From Lepidostoma basale (lineage: Eukaryota > Arthropoda > Insecta > Trichoptera > Lepidostomatidae), in the NCBI GenBank assembly GCA_022606425.2, contig JAHDVF020000761.1:310001-374000 (forward strand): 64,000 nucleotides of DNA, read 5' to 3'. A program made the translations under genes and the position numbers. Below are positions 10,317-20,984 of this stretch, piece by piece (positions within the stretch are counted from its first letter, which is position 1; the number at the start of each line of letters is the position of its first letter). The notes under the pieces were generated by a model. The model saw only the letters and a list, made by a program, of their open reading frames with translations. It ran no database searches and had not been told where the DNA came from.

Positions 10317-11620
10317 TATTACCCTTACAACTGTTTTATTACTAGGCTGAACTACCAATCATTGAAAATTCGACAAAAATCCATTTGGGTATTTATTTTT
10401 TTCAACCGATTCGTGGTCGAAAATATAACTCAGATATTTTGAATCACGTGATTTTGTCTGTCCCGGTAGTGAGGTTACATTAGAAAGTATACATCTCTAA
10501 TCTATTAAATTGCTATTTGTTTTTCTTATTCTTGTATTATCTAATGATTTGGATTTACGTTTTGTTATGATTAAGATTTTCAAATTGAATAAATAAATTG
10601 AATTTATACTATAATAATATTCAGCCTGTAAAGTTGTACTAGCTGTTGGTCTAGTCTACTCTTGATTTTAATCTCTTGGGTCGCTTATGTAGTAATAAGC
10701 TTTACATTTTTACCAGTTAATACATAGCCCAGAATTTTTTTTTTTAGTCACATTTAGAGAAGGTATTTCAAGACCCTAATGCTTTAACCAAAATAATCAT
10801 GCACAGTAAAAATAAAAATTAAAAAATGATAAAAAAAGAGAAAAGCCAAAATAAACAAAACTTATAATGATGAACCCAGTGCCTAAGTATATAAATACAT
10901 ACACATTAAAAATGATTAGATTAAATAATATACATAAAATATAATGTATTGGCAGTACTCGTTACCTTTAGTAAATAATTACATCTTAAGGTAAAATGTT
11001 ATGCTCAACCTTCAGTCTGTCGATACAGACTGAAGGTAGTGTGTGCAGTGTTTTAGAATAATAAACAGTAATTCCGCCAATTTCTAAAAATACATCTTAT
11101 AGAATATGTCTTAACCCCCATTGTGCAGTTAGCTTCATTTGAAGTAAAAAACTAATTGGTCTCGAACTGCATTTACCTACATTTACAGCTCAGACGAAGT
11201 CCTAGTTCATCCAAATATTTCATACAATTTAGTAGTAAGAAACTAAAGAATATGGGTTTATATGATACATTCAAATATGAGCTGTAAGTGAAGTCTGCCG
11301 CAGTTCAGTTATAAAGTCAAAGTTTAGTTATAATGAACCATGAATGTGGCTAATAATTACAAATGGAAAATATTAAGATTAGTTCAACTAAATTCAGCTT
11401 AGAGTTTTCAAAAAAATAAAATTAATATTTTGAACTTAAATATGAAACGGCTATTGAAAAAGTGATATTTAATATGTATTCAATAAATCATAAAATAAAT
11501 TTTATATCTAAAGTAAATAAATTGTGTATATAAAAAAACATTTCGGAAGGAATATATTTGTAAAGAAAATATTTTTTATAAAGAATTCTTTTGAAATACA
11601 TGTTTAGTTTAATTTCCCTT
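10317..11620. other. AT-rich groucho intron, no gene
   Basis: Nothing coding or conserved recognised. 11008-11037 is a perfect 13-bp hairpin with a CGAT loop (ACCTTCAGTCTGT / ACAGACTGAAGGT). Confidence 0.5.
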
Positions 11621-11624
11621 GATT

Positions 11625-11805
11625 TTTAGCTTCGACTGGTTTCGGCAGCTCGCTGCCATGGTGGCATTCATTCGTGCTGCAATCACGTTCTTATATTTGC
11701 ATTTGACACTTATACAGACTTATCACACATTCTTCGAAGAGATCTCTCTTCTACTGCATTTATTCTACTATCATTCTCCTTTTGCCCAGTACGGAACATA
11801 AATAT
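11625..11805 (-). repeat. Hammerhead-like repeat fragment joined to TTAG-tailed LINE fragment
   Basis: On the minus strand 11625-11662 reads GGCAGC-GA-GCTGCC-GAAACCAGTC followed by GAAGCTAAAAATCA, the 3' half of the hammerhead-like unit also seen at 25725-25805 and 41935-41990. 11670-11805 is an eroded internal piece of the TTAG-tailed LINE (coding strand minus; compare 62330-62430). Confidence 0.6.
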
Positions 11806-12050
11806 ATTCAATGAAACATACACTAAAATCTATATTTGAAATTAAAGAAATTTTGTATACAAAATACCATTTCAGTTGGAATGTATTTGATTTACATCAT
11901 TTTGGATATATGAAAAATCAAAGGCATTAGCGAAAGTGTACAATATGTCTGGATTCATCATTACAAGATGGAATATGGTGTCTCGGCGCGCCCGCTTACC
12001 CATTGCAGCGGAGGGAAGGAGGAGCCCGGGGGCTCGGAGTTGAAACGTAC

Positions 12051-12188
12051 CCCGATAATGGCGTTGAGCTCCGTCATGGTCACCTGCTTGGCGCGCTCCA
12101 CGGCCGAAGCCACCTGCTGCTGATGCTCCGCCGCCAGGAACGGGAGCAACTGCCCGATAATGGCGTTCAGTCTTTTGGCTATTTCAGT
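12051..12188 (-). CDS. gro: groucho exon, second half of the Q domain
   Basis: The minus strand reads TTTTCCAG, then 46 codons beginning [18 protein letters not shown] and ending [17 protein letters not shown], then donor GTACGT. This is the second amphipathic helix of the Groucho/TLE Q domain, which forms the tetramer and binds Tcf/Lef and other repressors. Entry and exit are both phase 0, matching its neighbours. GC-rich coding sequence continues in frame for 17 more codons to a second donor, GTAAGC (exon then 12000-12188), so a longer isoform is possible. The flanks are AT-rich intron. Confidence 0.95.
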
Positions 12189-12359
12189 CTGGAAAACACA
12201 ACAGGCAATTCAAAATCATTTTTTGAAACGCTTTTATTCAATTTCAATCCTAGGAAATCTCAGGTTATTTGAACCCAATTATTCTACACAATATTTTAGT
12301 TATTAATTCTCATGAAATATGGTAGTTAATCTATCACCATTTTTATTGTCACATGAATT

Positions 12360-12450
12360 ATATCAGAACAAAGATTTTTTCACACCATCATCAAAGGGAA
12401 TCAATTGAACCCGGGATCTTCAGTGTGGCAGTAAAACATAACAAACAATT
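12360..12450 (-). repeat. SINE-like fragment
   Basis: Read on the minus strand it has CCGGGTTCAATTGATTCC, a good match to a pol III B box (GGTTCAANNCC). A related stretch containing CTTCAGTGTGGCAGT occurs at 13380-13460. Probably a tRNA-derived SINE remnant. Confidence 0.4.
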
Positions 12451-12645
12451 AAAAATCTTTTTTTTTACCACCTTTATAATTTATTTTTTGTTTTAACCCT
12501 AAGGATTGGTTTGCAGTAAATCTTTATGTTTGCTGGTTCTTGAGATGCCCCATGGGCCTTTTAATTGGGGTAGTTTCCCGTTATTTGAACCCAATAACCG
12601 TATACAACTTTTAAGCTATTCTTCTTCTTTCTTATTTTTGTCATG

Positions 12646-13300
12646 TCACACCTCCATGGTGCATAGGGCCTCAAGGAACCTTCTCCACCCGACTCTATCG
12701 CATGCCTGATGCCTAACATCATCCCCTGCTGCCTTAACCTCGTCCTGCAGGGCTCTTCTCCAGGTGGCTCTGCCTCGCTTCCTCTTTCCCCCCATAGGGG
12801 ACCACTCTAATGAGCCCTGAGCGATGCAGGCTGGGTTCGGTCTCAGAGTGTGACCGATCCACTGCCATTTGCGTCTAGCGACTTGTTCTCTAATTGGCTT
12901 TTGCCTGCCATGGTCCAGAGAAAGGCATTTAACACTGTTTGGGGCCAATAGATCTTGAATATTGAGCGAAGGCACCTATTTATAAACACCTGGAGTTTTC
13001 CAACGTCCGCGGTAGATTTCCAAGTCTCACATCCGTACAGCAGTACGCTTTAATGCTACTGCTGAATATTTGGAGCTTGAGCTTTCTCGAAATGATAATG
13101 GAACGCCATACAGGGCGAAGCATGGCGAAAGTTCCCCTTGCCTTGTTGAGTCTGCTGGCTACATCTTCCTCCGTACCTCCCGAGCCTGCTATCATACTAC
13201 CGAGGTAGCAAAAGCTGGCCGTGATCACAAGGGGGACACCGTGGATCAAGATTGGGGTGGAGTCATTTATGGCTATTTTGGTCATTTTGGTGATTTTAGC
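12646..13300 (-). repeat. RTE-like LINE, 3' part of the reverse transcriptase
   Basis: Two broken minus-strand frames: 12980-13285 (FCYLGSMIAGSGGTEEDVASR) and 12646-12975 (KWQWIGHTLRPNP, WSPMGGKRKRGR). These phrases occur near the C-terminus of non-LTR endonuclease-reverse transcriptases of the RTE-like type. 5'-truncated, frameshifted, nonfunctional. It lies in the groucho intron between 12189 and 13931. Confidence 0.75.
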
Positions 13301-13639
13301 TATTATTTCTCATAAAATGTGATATGCAGTTAGTCTATTATTACGTGAATTCTGCCAGGCCAAAGACAACTTGTTTTTTTATCACACTGTCATCGCAGGA
13401 AATCTAACCCAGAACCTTCAGTGTGGCAGTCATAGCTATTGCCACTCTTCCACAAAGACTGTCTTTAATTATTATTTGACAATTTAAATGTTTTGTTAGT
13501 CACACATCACACACAGTTAGACCGATGGGGTCAGTAATGCAGACGTACTACAGAGAGCCAAAGCCAATAGAGAGCTGTTGTCGAGTGTGAAAATTGGAAA
13601 GGTCTCATATTTGGGTCATGTACTTCTTCTTCTTTTCTT

Positions 13640-13845
13640 CTTTTTGTCCTGTCACACCTCCGTGGTGCATAGGGTTTCAAAGAAACTTCTCCACCCGACT
13701 GTATCGCATGCCTGATGCCTAACATCATCCCAAGTGAGGCCTGCTGCCTTAACCTCGTCCTGCCTTCTCCAGGTGGCTCTAGGTCTGCCTCGCTTTCTCT
13801 TTCCCCCCATAGGGGACCAGTCTAGTGCACCCATAGTGGGTCATG
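13640..13845 (-). repeat. Second copy of the same RTE-like 3' end
   Basis: Nearly repeats 12650-12830 (WSPMGGKRKRGRPRATWRR on the minus strand), including the cttctt-rich 3' end at 13625-13650. A short 5'-truncated insertion. Confidence 0.75.
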
Positions 13846-13931
13846 TACTAAGGGGAGAAAAATACCACCTCCTTCAACTGATTTTAATATTTTTTATAAT
13901 GCATATAAATAATACAAGAAAAATAACTTAC

Positions 13932-13976
13932 CTGTTTGTGCATTTCAACATTTAATCCATAGGACATCTCGTAATA
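13932..13976 (-). CDS. gro: groucho exon, Q domain core
   Basis: The minus strand reads TTTTCAG, then 15 codons YYEMSYGLNVEMHKQ, then donor GTAAGT. This peptide is one of the most conserved stretches of the Groucho/TLE Q domain. Both borders are phase 0, continuing from ..QRHYVM and into TEIAKRL. At 45 bp it is too small to be found as an open frame, and is recognised from the family sequence and splice sites. Confidence 0.95.
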
Positions 13977-14032
13977 CTGAAAATAAATATTTCATAATTT
14001 TAATAATGTCCAAAATATAAAACTTACTAAAC

Positions 14033-14130
14033 ATCACACCATCTCTCCTAAGGAGTAGGCAGAAAAAAGGACCGTCAAACTGTTCATTCCTGACATACTT
14101 CTCGTTTCATCTGTATTCATACATCGTGTT
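14033..14130 (-). repeat. TTAG-tailed LINE, short 3' fragment
   Basis: Minus-coded remnant of the family end (GTAGGCAG, CATACTTCTC, CATTCATACATCGTGT on the plus strand), with the distinctive terminal catcac motif eroded. Confidence 0.55.
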
Positions 14131-14381
14131 ATAAACAATTAAAACAGGAATTTGATGAACAGCTTTAAAAATAATTTATAAATAATAATAAGTTTGAATA
14201 TTTGAGATCTCAAGTTAATTTGTAACATACCTATTGTTTCTAAAACTATGATGCAAAAATCGAAATTAAAAATCTAATATTAATGAAAACATCAATTTTA
14301 TAAAAGCTTTATTATTATATTTTAACTTCCACTCTCATACTCCAGTAAAATCAGAAAAATCTAAATTTTCGAGTTACTTAC

Positions 14382-14445
14382 CATAACATAATGTCGTTGC
14401 ATTTCAGTTTTTTCGCTTGCCAATTTTTCACACTCCAGTTTTAAT
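14382..14445 (-). CDS. gro: groucho exon, Q domain helix
   Basis: The minus strand has an acceptor ending ATTTTAG, 64 bases, then donor GTAAGT. One base completes the split codon of the previous exon (AC+A, Thr), followed by 21 codons [21 protein letters not shown] (21 residues counted; key residues L1, C5, E6, M15, H18). This is the first long Q-domain helix of Groucho/TLE with its heptad leucines. The split-codon phase matches exon 17032-17129 exactly, which is strong evidence that the exon chain is real. Confidence 0.95.
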
Positions 14446-14618
14446 CTAAAATTACAAAAAAAAAAATTATTTTTCCAAAATACTTATTAAATTGTGATCA
14501 ATGGTATTGAATTGTTGTACTCTGATTAATTAACTTTATTCAAAGTTATAGTTTTCTTCAGAATAACAAAAAAATACTCGATTGACTGAACTTGGACTTG
14601 GAATATCAGGTTTATGTA

Positions 14619-15907
14619 TTGGGAGTATGCATTTTACGCATGCGGTTTTCTAAGTGAGGACATTACTAGTATTATTTAGCGTCGTGTTCATCCATGACTA
14701 TATTCATTTGAAAGCTACTGTCATTGCGCGTCTTTTTCAGTATATGTCATTTGGTTGAAGCGTAAGCAACCATTTTTTCTATTCATTTGAAAATGTCGAA
14801 CTTTGTGCCAGAAAAGTGTTTTTGCGGGGAGTTCTTCTTCATTACTTTAACATGAAGAAAAGAGCTACCGAAAGTCATCGTATTTTAGTGGAGGTTTATG
14901 GTGACCATGCTCTAGCTGATCGAACGTGCCAGAAGTGGTTTGCACGGTTTAAAAGTGTCAATTTCGACTTAGAAGACGAAGAAAGACCCGGACAGCCAAA
15001 AAAGTTTGAAGATGAAGAATTGGAGGCATTGCTCGATGAAGATGCGTGCCAAACGCAAGAAGAACATGCAAAATCATTGGTAGTTGATCAAGCAACCATT
15101 TTCAGACGTTTAAAAGCATAGGGATTCATCCAAAAGCTTGGAAATTGGGTGCCGTATGAATTGAAGCCAAGAGACGTCGAACGCCGATTCTGCATGTCGG
15201 AAATGTTGCTTGAAAGCCACAAAAAGAAGTCATTTTTGCATCGGATTGTCACTGGTGATGAAAAATTGGATTCATTACGATAACCCCAAGCGCAAGAAAT
15301 CGTATGCGAAGCCCGGCCAACCATAAACATCCACGGCAAAGCCGAATATCCATGGCGCCAAGGTAATGCTCTGTATTTGGTGGGATCACAAGGGTGTGTT
15401 GTATTATGAGCTGTTGAAATCGGGTCAGACGATCAAAAGGGACCTCTACCAAACACAATTGATTTGTTTGAAGAGAGCGATCGCGGAAAAACGCCCAGAA
15501 TATGCGACTAGACACGAATCCACAATTCTCCATCATGACAACGCTCGGCCACATGTTGCAAGACCGGTTAAAAACTATTTGGAAAACAGTGGGTGGGAAG
15601 TTCTACTTCACCGTCTTATAGCCCAGACATGGCCCCTTCTGATTACTACTTGTTCAGATCAATGAAGAATGCCCTCACCGGAATACGCTTGACTTCAGAA
15701 CAGGGTATCAAAAATTGGCTCGATTCGTTCTTGGCCGCCAAGCCGGAGTAGTTCTTTTGGGATAGAATCCACAAACTGCCAGAAAGATGGGCAAATGTCG
15801 TAGCTTTCCATGTACAATACTTTGAACATTGAATGTATAACCATTTTTTCACAATAAAGCCTTAATTTTCGAAGAAAAAAAACGCACGAATTAATGCATA
15901 CTCCCAA
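14619..15907 (+). mobile_element. Full-length mariner transposon, defective
   Basis: 1,289 bp, typical mariner length, bounded by TA (14617-14618 and 15908-15909). Inverted ends TTGGGAGTATGCATTTTACG on the left and TTGGGAGTATGCATTAATTC on the right complement. Sits in the groucho intron between 14446 and 17031, antisense to the gene. Confidence 0.95.
14793..15831 (+). pseudogene. mariner transposase pseudogene
   Basis: Starts MSNFVPEKC at 14793. A lost T in a T-run near 14818 shifts frame; the frame 14816-15121 then encodes the HTH region (KKRATESHRILVEVYGDHA, ERPGQPKKFED). It ends at an in-frame TAG (15119-15121) after RLKA. Further damage: an extra base near 15266 just after the first catalytic motif TGDEK, a shift near 15610 after ENSGWEV, and a TAG at 15749-15751. 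The remaining motifs HHDNARPH and SPDMAPSDYYLF show D,D34D chemistry, so this is a true mariner. At least three frameshifts and two stop codons make it inactive. Confidence 0.93.
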
Positions 15908-16129
15908 TAGGTTCAGCTTTTATGGTAATTCCTCATACGTCTGATGGGAATATTTAGGAAAGGTAATATTTTATTTTTTATTTTTTTATTATTGAGGGTA
16001 ACAAATAGTAAATACAGTATATAAATATAAACACACAGAGACAACAAAACAAGGCCAATTACATGCTACCGCAAATATAATATAACAACTGACATAAGGT
16101 TAAACATATAATATTATATAATGGATTGT

Positions 16130-16500
16130 TGGTTTATCTTCTTCTTCTTCTTTGCTAGCCTTCTTCCCTCCACTGCTGGATATAGGCCTCTTCCAATTTC
16201 TTCCACTCGTCTCTATCCTGCCCCTTTTGCATCCAAGATTTTCCAACCCTTTTGATAATATCATCGGTCCATCTCATCGGTGGCCTTCCGACACTTCGTC
16301 TATTTTCCCATGGTCTCCAACTGAGTATCCTGGGTGGCCATCTGTTGCCACCCAGTCTAGCCAAGTGTCCAGCCCATTGCCATTTCAATTTTGCCACTCG
16401 GTCCATGATGTAAGCAACCCTGGTGCGGCGTCTGATTTCTTCGTTTCTTATGCGGTCATGCAAGCTCACACCAAGTATCTGTCATTCCATGGACCTCTGT
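16130..16500 (-). repeat. RTE-like LINE, C-terminal 3' fragment
   Basis: The minus strand encodes SLHDRIRNEEIRRRTRV, KWQWAGHLARLG, RPPMRWTDDI and LEEAYIQQW, the usual C-terminal block of lepidopteran RTE-type reverse transcriptases. The 3' side ends in a (TTC)n-like run at 16138-16155, consistent with LINE 3' ends. 5' truncated. Confidence 0.8.
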
Positions 16501-16849
16501 GTACACTGTGTACACTTAGTTTATGGGGGGATAGATATTTATAGGCATAGATTGTATGGCCTGGAGCGTTCCTCTGAAGGAGGATCAATTTTGGGCACTT
16601 ATGGCAGATGGGGGTGTTTGGGTCATAATTTTTGAGGTATTTAATTGTGGTGTTAGGATGTGAAGAGAGTCCTTACAAAAACATTAAGGAAGTTTCCGAA
16701 TGAGTTCATCTATTATTGGGATTCCCAATTCTAGGTGCAGTTGTGTGATCCTGGTCCATGAAGATAGCCTTATTTTGCAGGAACTTGATTAACATTTAAC
16801 ATAAATTAACATCGATTACAATGGTCCCAACATAAAAATTCAATGTCTG

Positions 16850-16945
16850 ACCAGAGCCTGGCGAAACCGGTCGCTGTCTAAATAAAGACAAAAGTGTAAG
16901 TAGTTAAAAAACATCGTTTTATTTAATTATTATATAAAAATTCAA
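16850..16945 (+). repeat. Hammerhead-like repeat, 3' half
   Basis: Contains AGCCTGG-CGAAACCGGTC followed by GCTGTCTAAATAAAGAC and a tail shared with 50045-50115 (AGTGGAAGTAGTT / AAGTGTAAGTAGTT, AAAAACATCGTT). GAAACCGGUC fits GAAA, a palindromic stem III and the UC cleavage position; the CUGANGA part is missing. Confidence 0.4.
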
Positions 16946-17031
16946 TTTGGTTCAAAGTGTTCCTACAATGGTTATATTAATTGTTTATAGTGATATTTTA
17001 GGAATGGTTCAAATGGATGGTTGTGACTCAC

Positions 17032-17129
17032 GTATGATACTGTGCTTGTAAGAAATTGAATTCTTCCTTAATTCTCTCCAGCGTATCGGCTATGGTGAAC
17101 TTTATAGGACCGGCACTCGTTGGTGGACC
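17032..17129 (-). CDS. gro: groucho exon 2, start of the Q domain
   Basis: The minus strand has acceptor TTTCCAG, 98 bases, donor GTGAGT. It encodes GPPTSAGPIKFTIADTLER and continues IKEEFNFLQAQYH, ending with AC of a split codon. GPIKFTIADTLERIKEEFNFLQA is the hallmark start of the Groucho/TLE Q domain. It is phase 0 at the 5' side, so it can follow the start exon at 53607-53642 (..HPAAA) or the candidate exon 18010-18063. Groucho is a nuclear WD40 co-repressor for Hairy/E(spl), Runt-, Engrailed- and Tcf-type factors (family knowledge). Confidence 0.97.
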
Positions 17130-17177
17130 CTGGAAATAAAGAAATAATACTCATTATATTTCTTATCACATTTAAGG

Positions 17178-17400
17178 CCATTAACCATCACGCCGTCTCC
17201 CGGCAGAAAGATTGGACTGCCACACCGTTCTTCCCTGACACACTTATTTTGCATCCTCAATGTGCTTCTCCGACTCCTCACGTGGCCTACATTTAATATT
17301 TTGTTGATTTGATCGTGCTACGTTTTCTAAGCCAAGTCTTCCTCTATTTCTAGTTCCGTTTACTTCATTTACATATACATTTTTTCATAAAGTACACATA
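17178..17400 (-). repeat. TTAG-tailed LINE 3' fragment
   Basis: Minus-coded: plus-strand motifs CCATCACGCCGTCTCC, CTCCTCACGTGGCC and TTGATTTGATCGTGC match the family end at 62015-62180. It begins only about 50 bases from groucho exon 2. Confidence 0.8.
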
Positions 17401-17449
17401 TTTTTTATTTCCATTATTCTACATATTTATAAGTGAACTGGCTAGTTGT

Positions 17450-17690
17450 AATACGACTCTAACTAACCATCATGGTGATCCTCTGAAGGAATCAACCTAC
17501 ATATTATTCTATCCTGACATACTTCTCTTCCATCCTCAACATTCATAGATCAAGTTATGCATGCACATCGATTTCTCAACTCCTTAGGTGGCCGGCATTT
17601 AAATTTTGAATACGTCACAACACCCTTGGTCTAGGTCTAACTCGATTTCGTGCTCCATTCACATTGCTAATGTATACATTTGGAATATGC
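17450..17690 (-). repeat. TTAG-tailed LINE 3' fragment, diverged
   Basis: Starts TCTAACTAACCATCATGG and continues with CTGACATACTTCTC and AACATTCATAGATC, an older and more eroded copy in the same orientation as its neighbour. Confidence 0.7.
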
Positions 17691-18009
17691 AACTCTAAAA
17701 TATACAATTTTAAAATGGCTAAATATGCATAACAAAAAAACTCTACAAATTGTATTTTTTAACTAAAATAAAGTAAGAATACCTTTTTACATTTTTTGGT
17801 ATAAAAAATATCTGCTTGACTCTAAAATGAATTATTTAATGAGACAGGTGTGAATTTCTTTATGGTTAATATATAAATATTTGTTTAAATAATTAAAACA
17901 AATTTCTTAATCAATTTAATGAGTATGAAAAATGTTATTTGTAAAAATATTATTAAAAAAACACTATTTATAGGCAAATTTTATATACATTTATATAGCA
18001 ATAGTATAC

Positions 18010-18063
18010 CTGATATTTACCAGAACACACACCCCCACAAGGGCAGTTTTTATATCTCTTCAT
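18010..18063 (-). CDS. Candidate alternative first coding exon of groucho
   Basis: The minus strand reads ATG and 18 codons MKRYKNCPCGGVCSGKYQ, then GTATAC, a weaker splice donor. It ends in phase 0, so it would splice in frame to exon 17032-17129 less than 1 kb downstream, giving an isoform with a cysteine-rich N-terminus in place of MYPTPARHPAAA. An initiator-like TCAGTA lies about 65 bases upstream on the minus strand. It could equally be chance; I know no family precedent I can vouch for. Confidence 0.3.
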
Positions 18064-18474
18064 TTTAAAACACACACAAAAAAACTACATTTTCTTAGAT
18101 GCTTCCCGTTCAATGTACTGGAACCTACTGATGTCCTCAAAATTTAATACAAAAGGTACTGTGACTTATAAAAAAATACTGGTATCAACAAAATTTTAAA
18201 CAAATGGAGAAATATTTGACGTAAACAAAGCAACTAGCAAAATCAGCAATCTAAGAAATTGCCTAATTAACATGTGAAAACAATTTATTAACATTGTAGG
18301 TATATTTAATGACTAATTTGACGAGCGAGGCAAAAAAAATTGTCTGAATAGGTGTAATAAAAATCCAAAGTGTACTTTAATATTTTATATTATTTTTCTG
18401 GTGTAGTGTCGGATCCCCCAACGTTGGCGATCCCTGCTGCGAAAGCATCTTTGTCCTGCGCAATGGCCCGTTAT

Positions 18475-18912
18475 ACCATTTAACTAACTAACTAACTACT
18501 AGGGGTAGGCAGAGGATGGATCGCCACAATGCTCTGTCCTGGCATACCTCTCGGGATTCCTCTACATTCATACATCGTACCATGCACGCACGTCGATTAT
18601 TCCGACTTCGAATGTGACCACCTTTTAGTAATTAATTAATTTGGTCATTCCATGTTTTCCTCGGTCGTCCTCAGCTTCTTTTTCCACTCACGCTGCTTGT
18701 GTTCAACTTTTTAACCATTCTACTCTCATCCATTCGTTCCATATGTCCAAACCATCTCAGGGATCCTTTTTTAATTTTATCCATGATGCAGTCATCTGCC
18801 TTACATTTCTTTCTTATTTCATCGTTCGGTATTCTATCATACAACGTTTTCCCGCAAATTCGTCTTAGTGACCGCAAATTCTTCTTAGTGATCGCACATT
18901 CTTCTTAGTGAT
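18475..18912 (-). repeat. TTAG-tailed LINE 3' fragment with a 20-bp triplication
   Basis: Begins with (AACT)n at 18480-18496 and encodes on the minus strand KCKADDCIMDKIKKGSLRWF, then HMERMDESRMVKK. It is closely related to 35590-36080 (the 'KCKADD' subfamily). At 18853-18912 a 20-bp unit (CGCAAATTCTTCTTAGTGAT-like) is repeated three times in tandem inside the coding part. Confidence 0.85.
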
Positions 18913-19670
18913 ACCATTTAATAATTAATTAATTGAAAACAAAAATGACTTTGTATAAATTCAATACCAATTAAACAATACACAAAACAAGAGTTATTTT
19001 TTCAATAAAATTGTACTTGTTATCAAATGAATTTTCCGTTTTTAATATTGAAATACAACATTTACAATATAAAAAAATATTTTAAACTACATACATACAT
19101 TATTTCCTATATTTTGCTCTTAAATATTAATTTCTTTTAATATTCCTAGTCCTAATCAATAATCGACAAAAAATATGATAAAGACTTGATTCTCTATTGA
19201 ATTCTGCACATTCATATTCGAAAAAACAACCCTTTTATGTAATATTATCAACGAATTTAATAAACAGAAATAAAAATCAAAATTACAATAATTTTGAAGA
19301 ATAAAAATTTTAAAAATCAAACTGGAAACTTTCTTTGCGTAATGATCGAAAAGCGGCGCAGGAATCAGCGGCAAACAATACAAACGAAGGAATTAATTTA
19401 CTGCTGTAATTGTAATTATTATCCGTGTTTAAGAGTCATTTTACATTTTACCGGAGTGACTAGCACGCGAATTTCTCAACACATAAATATGTTACTTTAA
19501 TAATAATAATAAAAAGTATATTCATCAAATTTAAATATAATATAAACGGAATCGGCATTAATTAAAAGTAACAAGACATTATCAAAACAAGACATTATCA
19601 AAACAAACAAAACGATTATTTGCTCAACGCAAACATGTGACGTGTCGGTATCGGCTGATGATGGTCCAGT
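18913..19670. other. AT-rich groucho intron 1 sequence, no gene
   Basis: No conserved frame, no inverted ends and no match to other repeats of the window that I can see. Confidence 0.5.
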
Positions 19671-19679
19671 GTAAATGGG

Positions 19680-19790
19680 CCTTAACTCGTCTTTCTAGAC
19701 CGACGTTTCGGAGATCGTTGCAGTCTTATTTATCATTACCCACCACATATTTATAACCACCCTGAAGATGGAGACTGCAACGATGACAGT
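19680..19790. repeat. Inverted pair of hammerhead-like units, degraded
   Basis: The left unit (minus) keeps ATCTCC-GAAACGTC. The right unit (plus, 19759-19790) keeps CCTGAAGATGGAGACTGCAACGAT. Together they give CUGAAGA, a hairpin GGAGA../..UCUCC, and GAAACGUC with a palindromic ACGU. Confidence 0.5.
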
Positions 19791-20211
19791 AATTTAAACG
19801 TTTTAATGCGAGGTGTAGAATTCGATAGCAAATCGATTTAAAATCTTTAGGAACATCACGAGAGGCCTTAACGGTATCTGAAATATCAAAATCGGATCTA
19901 CATGACTTTAAAATTAAAACACATGTCCGAGGCCCGACAATCCCGCGAATAGGTTATTAATGTACAAGAAATTCGTATGTTGACTTAATCAATTTCCGAT
20001 AATAGCGAATCGTGTACGATACGTTGTGTGTATACAATAATTCAGAGATAAGGCAATCTTAATCGCTGAATCAATATCACTAAATCACAATCAAAATAAA
20101 AGGTTTTCATTCTACAAGTCGATAGGAGTTCCACACAGGCCAGTGACGCACGGTCTGCTAAACGTTTTCATGCGAGGGATAGAATGTATGATCGGATCTG
20201 AAATTAAATGT

Positions 20212-20845
20212 AAACTAACTAACTACCCATCACGGCGTCTCCTCAAAAGATAGAAAAAAATATTAGACCGCCATACTGTTCTTTCTTCATTTTCATTTTC
20301 ATTTATTTTAATAAAAATCACAAACATTACAGACATATAATTCCAGATCGTTTACAATTACATTATAAGAATTTATAAGAGAAGCATAAAAAAATATATA
20401 TAAAAAATTAACCTTAAGAATTAGAAAGAATCATAACATTGATATTGCATCCCTGAGGCAACTCACACTATCACGAAATATGTCGACCTCCGATGCGACC
20501 CGATTAAGCAATAAGATTGCCCTACCCACAAGCATAACCATTGGCAGGTTGGTTCTGCAGCGCAGCAAATAAAACAATATGTGCTGTCTTTGATGAATGT
20601 AATTATCGGGGACAAATAGACCTACATCACTCAGGACATCCGAGTTCTGTATACGGCCGCCAATCAGCTGAAAGAAGTGAACTTGACATACTTCTCTCGT
20701 TCCTCAACATTCAAACATCGTGTCAGGCACGCACGTAAATTTCCCCGATTCCTCGCGTGGCCGACATTTAATATTTGATTGATTTCATCGTGACACATTT
20801 AATTTGGTCTTCCTCTATTTTTAGTTTCGTTTACATATACTGTAT
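20212..20845 (-). repeat. TTAG-tailed LINE 3' fragment split by another insertion
   Basis: 20212-20287 begins (AACT)n, CCATCACGGCGTCTCC and runs to CTGTTCTTTC. 20681-20845 resumes with CTTGACATACTTCTC, CGTGGCCGACATTTAATAT and CTTCCTCTATTTTTAG. The 0.4 kb between is foreign, so the element was interrupted after insertion. Confidence 0.8.
20288..20680 (-). repeat. CR1-like LINE 3' end nested in the TTAG-tailed LINE
   Basis: The minus strand contains the RTNLP.V...VGRAILLLNRV-like end of a reverse transcriptase also seen at 25940-26270, 32020-32206 and 44560-44990. Its AT-rich 3' side faces left. No target duplication recognised. Confidence 0.6.
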
Positions 20846-20984
20846 TTACCAATCATTATTTATTATTTCACTAAAAGTACGTATCAAAAAAATGTGATTC
20901 AATTGTATTGTATAACGATTTCATTATTAATTATGTGAAAAGCTTTGTGCGAGATCCAACGACTCACTTAAACACAATTCGTTT

